Source: Lentisphaerota bacterium (GTDB lineage Bacteria > Verrucomicrobiota > Kiritimatiellia > JAAZAB01). Taken from it: a stretch of DNA of 6,598 bases. Shown here piece by piece: positions 1 through 5,174 of this stretch. The stretch's first letter is position 1; each line of letters starts with the position of its first letter. The notes under the pieces were generated by a model. The model was given only the letters and a program-made list of their open reading frames with translations, was not told the origin of the DNA and did no database searches. A program made the translations under genes and the position numbers. Location: contig JACPGN010000119.1 in assembly GCA_016182435.1 (NCBI GenBank), positions 1 to 6,598 of the forward strand. Direction: 5' to 3'.

Positions 1-354
1 ATAGACCGGAATGCCGGCCGTATAAACCGGCGCAAAGGCATTAGTCCAGACGGCGAACTGCGCGGCCAGATTAGTTCCGAGCGTGCCATAAATCAGGTCG
101 CCCGTGACCAGCACCAGTTCGGCCTGATCATTGGTAATGGCTGCGGCCATGGCCGCCAGGGCGGGGGTATTGACCCAGGGCGTTGCGGGAGTGTTGTCGC
201 TATCGCCGCGGGTGTCGCCGATGACGGCGAACCGCCAAGCGCCCGCCGAGGCCAGGTTGGCCAGCAGGAAAAAGAGCCCCAAGCCAATAGACGCTGGCCA
301 GCACAGCCTGCCCGCAACGCAGCGCGGGAGGGAAAATATCGGGTTCGCGTTCAT
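1..354 (-). CDS. Exported calcineurin-like metallophosphoesterase, N-terminal part (runs off the window edge)
   Basis: The 118 codons read on the minus strand from ATG at 354 stay open to base 1, so the C-terminus is missing. Residues 1-39 look like a long Sec signal: a basic stretch (R11, R16), a hydrophobic core (IGLGLFFLLANLA) and an ASA-type cleavage site near residue 37. The mature part opens with FAVIGDTRGD (D47) and continues to ELVLVTGDLIYG (D86), which match metal-binding blocks I and II of calcineurin-like phosphoesterases (D-x-H/R and GDxx). The text stops at AGIPVY, just before the expected GNHE block. The family uses a two-metal centre to hydrolyse phosphomono- or diesters; an exported member would act in the periplasm or at the surface, substrate unknown. 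The Arg in GDTR, where His is classical, is common in exported members. No strong Shine-Dalgarno site precedes 354, so the start rests on the signal peptide. It lies downstream of the membrane-protein gene on the same strand. Confidence 0.85.
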   Translation of the reverse strand, partial: MNANPIFSLPRCVAGRLCWPASIGLGLFFLLANLASAGAWRFAVIGDTRGDSDNTPATPWVNTPALAAMAAAITNDQAELVLVTGDLIYGTLGTNLAAQFAVWTNAFAPVYTAGIPVY

Positions 355-384
355 GACTCTATACTCGATTCTTCTGAAAAACCA

Positions 385-448
385 GCCCGGTGGGTCACCG
401 GGCCTACAAAACGGCCCATTTCCTGTAGGCCGTGTGCCCTCACACGGC
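385..448. repeat. Head-to-head pair of REP-like hairpins with GTAG feet (family A)
   Basis: Two hairpins lie in opposite orientation. The left stem GCCCGGTG (385-392) pairs with CACCGGGC (396-403) across a 3-nt loop. The right stem GCCGTGTG (429-436) pairs with CACACGGC (441-448) across a 4-nt loop. Each is flanked on its inner side by the REP foot GTAG (425-428 on plus, 404-407 on minus), and the inner sequences GGCCTACA (401-408) and TGTAGGCC (424-431) also pair with each other. The two halves align on one 24/25-nt unit, with two stem pairs changed in a compensatory way (CG/CG versus GT/AC). This is the layout of bacterial REP/BIME elements spread by RAYT (TnpA-REP) transposases. It lies 3' of the membrane-protein gene, a usual REP site. 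It is not followed by a T tract, so it is not a typical terminator. Confidence 0.8.
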
Positions 449-493
449 GCTAATCCGAAGTTTTTCACCGGAACCTATACTCAACAACCAAGT

Positions 494-1714
494 TTAATTA
501 GCTTCGCCACGGCCCCAGCGTTCCGACCAGGCCGCAACGCGGTCGGCAATCACGGCGCACTCCAGGCCGAAGGGCAGATAGCCGGCATAGCCCAGGACCG
601 GCATTTCAAAAATATGGAAGCGGTTGACAAACGGCACCGCATAAACCCATTTGGCCAGGCTGTTATAGTTCCACATCTCCCAGAAGAATCCGCAAATCAG
701 GGCGGAAATCGCCAGCAGGAATGTCCGGCGCCAATCGCCCCGGCGGCACTCGGCAAATAACGTGGTGCGCCCGGCCAGGACCTGAATGCCGGTCAGAATA
801 CCCAAGGGCGCCAGCCAGAGCAAGGGAAACAGGTAATTGGGCCAAAGACCAAGACCGGCTAACCCGACCGCGAATATGAGCAAGCTGATAATGGCTGTAG
901 GACGCGGTTGGGCCCAGGCAATCGGCCAGATCCGGTCCAGTCCGGCATAAAGCCGCGGATAGGTTGCCAGCAGATAGCAGGTTCCCATTACAGCCGGCAA
1001 GACCGTGGCAAAGGGCAAGGTGGCATAAATAAAATATTCCAGAGGCATCAGCGGGTCAATCCCGACGTAATGCCAGTTCTGGACAAATCGGTTCAGGTAT
1101 TCGAAAAACCACCAGAACAGCGCGCTGACCGGGAAAAGCAGAAGAAAATAGCGCGGGCGATCAGTCAGCATACACGCTCGGGTGCGCCGCCAGGTCAGGG
1201 CGTTAACCGTAATGATATAGCCAACCCATAGCGGACTGAACGTATGGCGCTGGAACGTGGCAAACCACTCGAAGCGCGTCCAGGCCAGAATCCAGGCGAC
1301 AATGCCGAAAGCAACTCCCAGCCAGCCCCAGCCGGGAAATCGGCGTTGGTCCGCGGGCAAAGGTGCGTAGGCGGCGCGGACGGAGCCGCGCCCTCCATGG
1401 GAGGTGATGTCTTGCATGGAGGGCGGACCTCCGTGTCCGCCGTGCAGGGAAGGGGCGAGGGGTGCACGGACTATTTTCCGATAGGGAAGGAGAATTCGCA
1501 TAATGAACGGTATCAGCGCCCCGACAATCAGGATGGCCGACGGAAAAAAGACCGGCCAGGCGAAGGGGCAATGCTCAACATACTGCGCAAGCGGCGGGAA
1601 CTCGAGATAACGCGCAAGCGGCAGATTGCCGGCCAGGACGCCGAGCAAAGGCAACCCCGCGAGTAATACCAGAGCGATAAATTCAGGCGCAAACGATTGC
1701 GAACCAATTTTCAT
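494..1714 (-). CDS. Multi-pass inner-membrane protein of unknown function with an internal duplication
   Basis: This 406-residue, very hydrophobic protein has about eight or nine likely membrane segments, for example near residues 10-30, 53-75, 128-146, 160-174, 188-206, 226-250, 273-290, 295-312 and 330-347. I chose the ATG at 1714 (MKIGSQSFAP) because hydrophobic sequence follows at once; the open frame reaches back to 1834, but those 40 residues are polar and unconvincing. Two regions resemble each other: residues 189-241 (FWWFFEYLNRF, then W-Y, then LEYFIYATLPF) and 331-388 (GFFWEMWNYNS, then W-Y, then FEMPVLGYAGYLPF), suggesting an ancient duplication. Aromatic residues and Glu within the second repeat (FWEMWNY, FEMPVLGY, LEC) look like conserved functional positions of a polytopic family I cannot name with confidence. 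Residues 92-114 are encoded by an inserted REP-like element and form a Gly-rich hydrophilic loop. The phosphoesterase gene follows 139 bp downstream. Confidence 0.85.
   Translation of the reverse strand: MKIGSQSFAPEFIALVLLAGLPLLGVLAGNLPLARYLEFPPLAQYVEHCPFAWPVFFPSAILIVGALIPFIMRILLPYRKIVRAPLAPSLHGGHGGPPSMQDITSHGGRGSVRAAYAPLPADQRRFPGWGWLGVAFGIVAWILAWTRFEWFATFQRHTFSPLWVGYIITVNALTWRRTRACMLTDRPRYFLLLFPVSALFWWFFEYLNRFVQNWHYVGIDPLMPLEYFIYATLPFATVLPAVMGTCYLLATYPRLYAGLDRIWPIAWAQPRPTAIISLLIFAVGLAGLGLWPNYLFPLLWLAPLGILTGIQVLAGRTTLFAECRRGDWRRTFLLAISALICGFFWEMWNYNSLAKWVYAVPFVNRFHIFEMPVLGYAGYLPFGLECAVIADRVAAWSERWGRGEAN
1373..1441. repeat. Head-to-head pair of REP-like hairpins with GGAG feet (family B), inside a coding sequence
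   Basis: Stem GGCGCGG (1373-1379) pairs with CCGCGCC (1386-1392), loop ACGGAG. Stem GGCGGAC (1422-1428) pairs with GTCCGCC (1435-1441), and its loop reads ACGGAG on the minus strand. Both hairpins abut an inner GGAG foot (1418-1421 on plus, 1393-1396 on minus), and the inner arms CCCTCCATG (1391-1399) and CATGGAGGG (1415-1423) are perfect inverse complements around a 15-nt centre. The halves are the same 27-nt unit with three compensatory stem changes and an unchanged loop. The element is 69 bp, exactly 23 codons (residues 92-114) of the membrane protein, and adds no stop codon. The design matches family A, but the sequence differs. Confidence 0.8.
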
Positions 1715-1759
1715 GGCAAGTGATTGACGCCAAGTATCACCTATGCTTGAACTATGGTC

Positions 1760-1788
1760 TTGCGCAATGCTGCTCGTCCGAATATACT
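1760..1788 (+). promoter_or_regulatory. Candidate sigma-70-type promoter for the 1905 gene
   Basis: TTGCGC (1760-1765) and TATACT (1783-1788) are separated by 17 bp in the 190-bp divergent region 1715-1904. The -10 matches the consensus at five of six bases; the -35 is poor. Transcription would give a leader of about 110 nt. TTGCGCAA at 1760-1767 is a perfect 8-bp palindrome, so an activator or repressor site is possible. The rest of this intergenic region is AT-richer than its surroundings, with no other clear element; no convincing promoter for the minus-strand membrane-protein gene was found in it. Confidence 0.35.
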
Positions 1789-1892
1789 TTCCAACGATGG
1801 CAGCATGGACATCGAAAATATTCCTTATTTCCATGCTTATTCTGCAATAACAGAGAACAAAATCAAATCAATAAGTGGTTCGGGCGCCACAT

Positions 1893-1898
1893 GGGAGG
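1893..1898 (+). promoter_or_regulatory. Shine-Dalgarno site fixing the start at 1905
   Basis: GGGAGG ends 6 nt before the ATG at 1905. It selects this ATG over the one at 1875, which would put ten polar residues in front of the signal peptide. Confidence 0.75.
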
Positions 1899-1904
1899 AT
1901 TCAC

Positions 1905-2786
1905 ATGAGAACGGCTATGGCACTGCTGCTACTGTGTGCGGGAGTGGCTCTGTCCGCACCAGAAGTGGACGAGGGCACACTGAAATCCATCATTGCCACC
2001 GAGGCATCAACGCAGGCCCGGAAGGCATTCTCCGATCTCGCGCCTCTGTATCACCCTGATAGCGCTCATCATCGCGTGCTCAGACAAATGCCGGAGCACG
2101 CTCGCTCAACGGAGATGAAATGGCTTCCGTCAACAACTGCGACAGTTGAGCGCTTCTCATTCCTTGGGGCGGATGACACCTACGCAGCAGCCCGCGCTAC
2201 GATTGTCAAGACCCCCACAGAAGCGGGAGACATTCCTCCGCAGAATGTTCCGTTCAAAGAGATACGCGCGGACACGTTATACGTGTTCCGCCAGCATGAG
2301 GGGGCGTGGCGCGTGTGGACGACAACGACTCTCTCGATGGGATCTGTTCCCAACGAGAACTACAAGCCGCCGACTCTCGCGCAATGTGGCATTTACGTGC
2401 CAAAAGACGAGGAGTTGCTTCGGATGTTCCGCGATAGCCGGAACCATCTCGATACCATCGTGGAGATGGCCGTCGCGGACAAGACCCTGCGTTGCATCGA
2501 CCGCGAGTCTGTTACCCCCGTCTCGGCCGTAACCGGAGAACGCCTGCAGGAGTACCGCCAAGCCATGATTCATGCCACAGTTCAGAAAGTGTGGCGGGAG
2601 GATGGTGACCGCATCCGCTTCGAGGTCTTCCACAAATCTCTTTCCATGGATTCGTACGAGAAGGGCTTCATCTACTCCCCGCGGCCTCTGAAATCCGTTG
2701 AGTCGCTCGATGACGCCCGTGGGGAAGGAACTCACTATCGTAGTCTGGAAGGCAACTGGTATCTGTACTATACAATGATCTCATGA
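1905..2786 (+). CDS. Secreted two-part protein of unknown function
   Basis: This 293-residue protein begins with a short Sec signal peptide (MRTAMALLLLCAGVALSA, probable cleavage after A18). There is no lipobox, so it should be soluble in the periplasm or secreted. Residues 20-150 contain an alternation of strand-like segments ending in LYVFRQHEGAWRVWTTTT, reminiscent of the last strands of NTF2/SnoaL-like cone folds. Residues 168-293 form a second part: a helical start (ELLRMFRDSRNHLDTIVEMA), ERLQEYRQAM, then IRFEVFHKSL, YEKGFIYSP, SLDD and a closing YRSLEGNWYLYY. From memory, this closing pattern (KGYxYSP, a SLD motif, then EGxWYLY) occurs in a widespread family of uncharacterised bacterial proteins, so the C-terminal half is probably a conserved domain. 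The two Cys of the mature protein (161, 197) could form one disulphide. A strong SD supports the start. It stands alone, divergent from the membrane protein; function unknown. Confidence 0.85.
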   Translation: MRTAMALLLLCAGVALSAPEVDEGTLKSIIATEASTQARKAFSDLAPLYHPDSAHHRVLRQMPEHARSTEMKWLPSTTATVERFSFLGADDTYAAARATIVKTPTEAGDIPPQNVPFKEIRADTLYVFRQHEGAWRVWTTTTLSMGSVPNENYKPPTLAQCGIYVPKDEELLRMFRDSRNHLDTIVEMAVADKTLRCIDRESVTPVSAVTGERLQEYRQAMIHATVQKVWREDGDRIRFEVFHKSLSMDSYEKGFIYSPRPLKSVESLDDARGEGTHYRSLEGNWYLYYTMIS

Positions 2787-2833
2787 TGGAAAGCCCGAAC
2801 CAGCCGGTGGACTTTATATCCTAAAAAAAAGAC

Positions 2834-2862
2834 TTGAGAGCGCAGGAAACTCGTGGTAGTTT
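2834..2862 (+). promoter_or_regulatory. Candidate promoter of the toxin-antitoxin pair, possibly giving a leaderless transcript
   Basis: TTGAGA (2834-2839) and TAGTTT (2857-2862) are 17 bp apart. The -10 ends only 6 bp before the ATG at 2869, so transcription should begin at or next to that start codon. No Shine-Dalgarno-like sequence lies in the AAGAAC between them. The -10 is weak (three of six consensus bases). Confidence 0.45.
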
Positions 2863-2868
2863 AAGAAC

Positions 2869-3099
2869 ATGATTATTGATTGGAATACCTGTCCGCAAGT
2901 GGAACGCCAACAGGGGAAAGTCAGCGGCGCATGGGTTTTCAAAGGTACGCGTGTGCCCGTGCGCGCGCTTTTTGACAATATCGAAGACGGCGCATCCGTT
3001 GACGACTTCCTGGAGTGGTTCCCTGGCGTCGCTCGAAGCCAGGTGGAGGCAGTTCTGGAGCATGCTTCTGCCGGTCTTCTTGTTAAGTCCCAGGCATGA
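2869..3099 (+). CDS. DUF433-family antitoxin
   Basis: This 76-residue protein matches the DUF433 pattern: a central GTRVPVRALFDNIEDG (residues 26-41) followed by ASVDDFLEWFPGV (42-54) and a final helix with VEAVLEHA (59-66). DUF433 proteins are small winged-helix-like proteins found mostly as antitoxins next to DUF5615 PIN-like toxins. By analogy this one would bind and neutralise the toxin encoded next to it and may repress their shared promoter. Its stop codon overlaps the toxin start as ATGA (3096-3099), a sign of translational coupling. The next in-frame Met is absent from the early part, so ATG 2869 is the natural start even though no SD precedes it. The gene is complete and of normal length. 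Confidence 0.9.
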   Translation: MIIDWNTCPQVERQQGKVSGAWVFKGTRVPVRALFDNIEDGASVDDFLEWFPGVARSQVEAVLEHASAGLLVKSQA

Positions 3100-3413
3100 A
3101 GATACTGTTTGACCAGGGTGCTCCCGTTCCTCTCCGGCGTCATCTCCACCCCCACTTGGTGGATACATGTGCCGAACGCGGTTGGTCAGATCTTCAAAAT
3201 GGCGACCTCCTGGATCAAGCCGAGGCAGATGGCTACCAGGCGCTCGTCACTACCGACCGGAACTTGAAACATCAACAAAATCTGGTCAGCCGCTCAATCC
3301 GAATTCTTGTCCTGACGACCACATCATGGCCCAGGATCAGCAAGAAAGCCCAGCAAGTCCGCGAAGCCTTGGAAAGCCTTGACGAGGGCGGATACATGGA
3401 AGTGGATATCTGA
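3096..3413 (+). CDS. DUF5615 PIN-like toxin (putative RNase)
   Basis: This 105-residue protein begins MKILFDQGAP, the usual N-terminus of DUF5615 PIN-like proteins, with the metal-binding Asp at residue 6 and Pro at 10. It continues with NGDLLDQAEADGYQALVTTDRN (residues 35-56): acidic D37/D40 and the TxDRN motif (T53, D54, N56) correspond to the other active-site positions. PIN-type folds cut RNA with Mg2+ or Mn2+, and in this family the protein is the presumed toxin of a DUF433/DUF5615 pair; target RNA unknown. The HLVDTCAERGW segment replaces the more typical DVxTVRELGL but keeps the spacing. All acidic residues appear intact, so the toxin is probably active. Its start overlaps the antitoxin stop and has only a weak SD, so translation likely depends on the antitoxin reading frame. 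Confidence 0.88.
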   Translation: MKILFDQGAPVPLRRHLHPHLVDTCAERGWSDLQNGDLLDQAEADGYQALVTTDRNLKHQQNLVSRSIRILVLTTTSWPRISKKAQQVREALESLDEGGYMEVDI

Positions 3414-3463
3414 CGGTCGAATCATGAGTTGCACTTTACAAAAAATGGCTGCACCCTTTTTTT

Positions 3464-3482
3464 GAAAGTGAACTTCACGTTC
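3464..3482. promoter_or_regulatory. Palindrome upstream of the hydrolase gene, possible operator
   Basis: GAAAGTGAACTTCACGTTC is an inverted repeat with eight of nine pairs matching around a central C; the 11-bp core GTGAACTTCAC (3468-3478) is perfect. It lies about 40 bp before the GTG start at 3524 and overlaps a TTGAAA (3462-3467) that could be a -35, although no good -10 follows. Size and position suit a dimeric repressor site. No terminator hairpin for the toxin gene is visible between 3414 and 3463. Confidence 0.3.
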
Positions 3483-3510
3483 GGCGGAAGATGCTATTGA
3501 AGAAACTAAT

Positions 3511-3516
3511 AAGGAG
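3511..3516 (+). promoter_or_regulatory. Shine-Dalgarno site that selects the GTG start at 3524
   Basis: AAGGAG ends 7 nt before GTG 3524. The in-frame ATG at 3491 lies upstream of this site and would add an 11-residue basic stretch before the SGNH first strand, so GTG is preferred. Confidence 0.75.
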
Positions 3517-3523
3517 AAGACCC

Positions 3524-4072
3524 GTGAAAAAAGTTATGCTGATCGGTGATTCCATTCGCATCAGCTATGAGGCTGCGGCAAGGAAGAGACTCGCGGACGT
3601 CGCGGAAGTCTGGGGTCCCGACGAGAACTGCCGATTCGTGAAGTACACGCTCTGGAACGCGAATGCGTGGATTAGCCAGTGCGGCAAGCCGGACATAATC
3701 CACTGGAACAACGGAATATGGGACGTCTACCGCCAGAACACGGAGATGGGCATCTTCACGCCCATCGAGGAATACGCGGCTGATCTCAAAAGGGTTATGG
3801 GGGAACTCCGCCGAACGGGGGCGAAAGTGATCTGGGCCACGACTACGCCCGTGAAACCCGAGTGCCTGACCTGTCGCAACGAGGATATTGAGAGATACAA
3901 CGCTGAAGCCGCGCGGATCATGACCGCGGAGCAGGTGGCGATCAATGACCTCAATCGCCTGCTCATTTCCGACCTGAACGGCTTTATCTCACAAGACAAC
4001 GTGCATCTGAGCGAAGCCGGCGTCGAAGCGTGCGGCGAGGCCGTTGCCCGGGTGATCAGGAAGCATTGGTAA
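3524..4072 (+). CDS. SGNH/GDSL-family hydrolase (esterase), cytoplasmic
   Basis: This 182-residue protein starts (GTG) with MKKVMLIGDSIR; the block I motif GDSI carries the nucleophilic Ser10 immediately after the first beta-strand. HWNNGIWDV (residues 60-68) is block III, with Asn62 or Asn63 as the oxyanion-hole residue. QDNVHLSEAG (157-166) is block V, with Asp158 and His161 completing the catalytic triad. The length is normal for single-domain SGNH hydrolases, which remove acyl or acetyl groups from sugars, lipids or other esters; the substrate cannot be told from sequence. There is no signal peptide, so it should act in the cytoplasm, for example on imported oligosaccharides. Four Cys are present (36, 53, 114, 117), the last two as CLTC. 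The gene is alone, with its own SD, a palindrome upstream and a terminator 30 bp after the stop. Confidence 0.88.
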   Translation: MKKVMLIGDSIRISYEAAARKRLADVAEVWGPDENCRFVKYTLWNANAWISQCGKPDIIHWNNGIWDVYRQNTEMGIFTPIEEYAADLKRVMGELRRTGAKVIWATTTPVKPECLTCRNEDIERYNAEAARIMTAEQVAINDLNRLLISDLNGFISQDNVHLSEAGVEACGEAVARVIRKHW

Positions 4073-4096
4073 GATCCGTTGCCCCCGCTTGACTTC

Positions 4097-4140
4097 AAAA
4101 AAAAGGGAAGCATGTTGCCATGCTTCCTTTTTCTTCCTTT
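4097..4140. terminator. Bidirectional rho-independent terminator
   Basis: GGAAGCATG (4106-4114) pairs perfectly with CATGCTTCC (4119-4127), loop TTGC. On the plus strand a T-rich tail follows (4128-4140). On the minus strand the stem is followed by eight U (4097-4104). It ends the hydrolase transcript from the left and the first five-cysteine gene (stop at 4165) from the right. Confidence 0.88.
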
Positions 4141-4164
4141 TTTTACGCTATTGAGCCGGAGCCG

Positions 4165-4566
4165 TTATTTGGCTGGGTGCTCCGGGTGCTCGGCAGCCGC
4201 CGCTTCCTTGATGGCCTTGACTTCTACGATCTTCTTGCCGTCCATCGTGCAGGTCAATTCGACGGCTTTGCCGGCCAACTTGGACAGATCCACTCCTTCG
4301 ATCTTCACATCAGGCAGTATGCACTTTTCCCCCATCGGACATGTAGCGCCGCCCTTGCAAGCAAAGGAGTACGTCGTGACCTCCTTGTCGCCGACTTTCT
4401 TAACCTTACTTATCAGCTTGCCCGGACAGGACATTTCTTTCAAGTCGGCCTTGGCTTCGGCCTTCGCCGGAGCCGCTTCCGCCGCCGCCTTCTCGTCCTC
4501 GGCATACACGCTCAGCGACGCCAACACAAAACCAACCACCACGCTACTTGCGATAAAACGCTTCAT
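4165..4566 (-). CDS. Small secreted five-cysteine protein, copy 1
   Basis: This 133-residue protein has a clear signal peptide, MKRFIASSVVVGFVLASLSVYA, with cleavage expected before EDEK. An Ala/Glu/Lys-rich linker follows (residues 27-43). The core holds five Cys (47, 70, 76, 82, 106): SCPG, then YSFAC, TCPMG and KC, and LTC. The core ends with VELTCTMDGKKIVEVKAIKE, whose strand-turn-strand pattern resembles the end of small OB-like domains in exported bacterial proteins (inference). The tail is EHPEHPAK. The spacing suggests two disulphides plus a free Cys, or a metal site, in the periplasm. I do not recognise the family. I start at ATG 4566 because of the signal peptide and an AGGGAGAG site 8 nt upstream, although the frame is open from a GTG at 4626. 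Over the shared core it is roughly three-quarters identical to the second copy. Confidence 0.85.
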   Translation of the reverse strand: MKRFIASSVVVGFVLASLSVYAEDEKAAAEAAPAKAEAKADLKEMSCPGKLISKVKKVGDKEVTTYSFACKGGATCPMGEKCILPDVKIEGVDLSKLAGKAVELTCTMDGKKIVEVKAIKEAAAAEHPEHPAK

Positions 4567-4693
4567 TGGTATGTCTCTCCCTTTGTACAAAACATTGAAA
4601 ACGAAATGCAGGTTGCAAAAAAACACGGGTTTTGCAGGTTTGTCTTATCGCCTTTGCACCTCCTCTTTCTATGCTCGGGGCAATGCAGATCAA
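4567..4693 (-). promoter_or_regulatory. Promoter and conserved leader of copy 1
   Basis: On the minus strand TTGATC (4688-4693) and TAGAAA (4666-4671) are spaced by 16 bp and are identical in copy 2, supporting a promoter. Just downstream is AGGAGGTG, a strong SD-like sequence with no good start codon after it. It is followed by an AT-rich hairpin TGCAAAA / TTTTGCA around CCCGTGTTT and a conserved TTCGTTTTCAATGTTTT block before the true SD. Confidence 0.45.
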
Positions 4694-4718
4694 AAGGAAG
4701 CATGTTGCCATGCTTACC
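4692..4718 (-). terminator. Terminator of copy 2, weaker version
   Basis: This is the duplicate of the 4106-4127 hairpin, but an extra A (4716) interrupts the right arm. This leaves AAGCATG/CATGCTT with loop TTGC and a bulge before the closing CC. On the minus strand only four U follow (4692-4695), against eight in copy 1, so some read-through into copy 1 is likely. Confidence 0.65.
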
Positions 4719-4745
4719 TTTTTTTACGCTATTGAGCCGGAGCCG

Positions 4746-5174
4746 TTATTTGGCTGGGTGCTCCGGGTGCTCGGATTTGGATGGCTGTTCCGGTTGCTCG
4801 GCCGGCGCCGCCTCTTTCGAGGTGTCCGGCGTGGGCTCAGCGGCTTTCGCCACTTCCTTGATGACATGGACTTCTACGATCTTCTTGCCGTCCATCATGC
4901 AGGTCAATTCGACGTCTTTGTCCACCAATTTGGCCAGATCCACCCCTTCGATCTTCACATCCGGCAACACACACTCGGTCCCCATCGGACACTTAGCGCC
5001 ATTATTGCAAGCAAAGGAGTACGTCGTGACTTCCTCGTCGCCGACTTTCTTAACCTCGCTCGTCAGCTTGCCCGGACAGGTCATTTTTTTCGCCGCCTTC
5101 TCGTCCTCGGCATACACGCTCAGCGACGCCAACACAAAACCAGCCACCACGCCACTCGCGATAAAACGCTTCAT
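4746..5174 (-). CDS. Small secreted five-cysteine protein, copy 2
   Basis: This 142-residue paralogue has the same signal peptide (MKRFIASGVVAGFVLASLSVYA), and all five Cys are kept (33, 56, 62, 68, 92) with identical spacing between them. The linker between signal peptide and core is almost gone (EDEKAAKKMTCPG). Instead an Ala/Pro/Glu/Gln-rich stretch (residues 109-134, with PTPDTSKEAAPAEQPEQPSK) separates the core from the same EHPEHPAK tail. The core surface charges also differ (for example KGG to NNG, AGK to VDK). A strong AGGAGG lies 9 nt before ATG 5174; a second in-frame ATG two codons upstream is possible. The function is unknown; conserved cysteines imply a shared fold, and the differing linkers imply different attachment or partner contacts. 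Confidence 0.85.
   Translation of the reverse strand: MKRFIASGVVAGFVLASLSVYAEDEKAAKKMTCPGKLTSEVKKVGDEEVTTYSFACNNGAKCPMGTECVLPDVKIEGVDLAKLVDKDVELTCMMDGKKIVEVHVIKEVAKAAEPTPDTSKEAAPAEQPEQPSKSEHPEHPAK

Noticed and set aside
385..448. REP pair A as a CRISPR remnant or rho-independent terminator
   Set aside because: There is no regular repeat-spacer series and no T tract. The inverted arrangement and GTAG feet fit REP elements better.
131..760. Plus-strand open frame of 209 codons
   Set aside because: It runs antisense to the phosphoesterase, the REP pair and the end of the membrane protein. The minus-strand reading has recognisable GDTRG and GDL motifs.
1760..1767. TTGCGCAA palindrome as a shared -35 for divergent promoters
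   Set aside because: On the minus strand the -10 at matching distance (ATAGGT or TAGGTG) is poor, and an 8-bp palindrome can occur by chance. It was kept only as a note for the plus-strand promoter.
1715..1834. 40-residue N-terminal extension of the membrane protein
   Set aside because: The added sequence is polar, lacks an SD and would extend into the divergent promoter region. The ATG at 1714 is followed directly by a hydrophobic segment.
4106..4127. The repeated AAGCATG hairpins as a mobile element or attachment site
   Set aside because: They sit just after stop codons with T tracts and are copied because the whole unit is duplicated, so terminator function explains them.
4567..4626. N-terminal extension of the copy 1 secreted protein from GTG 4626
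   Set aside because: It would bury a standard signal peptide (MKRF start) that has its own SD just upstream, and it lies within the non-coding leader shared with copy 2.
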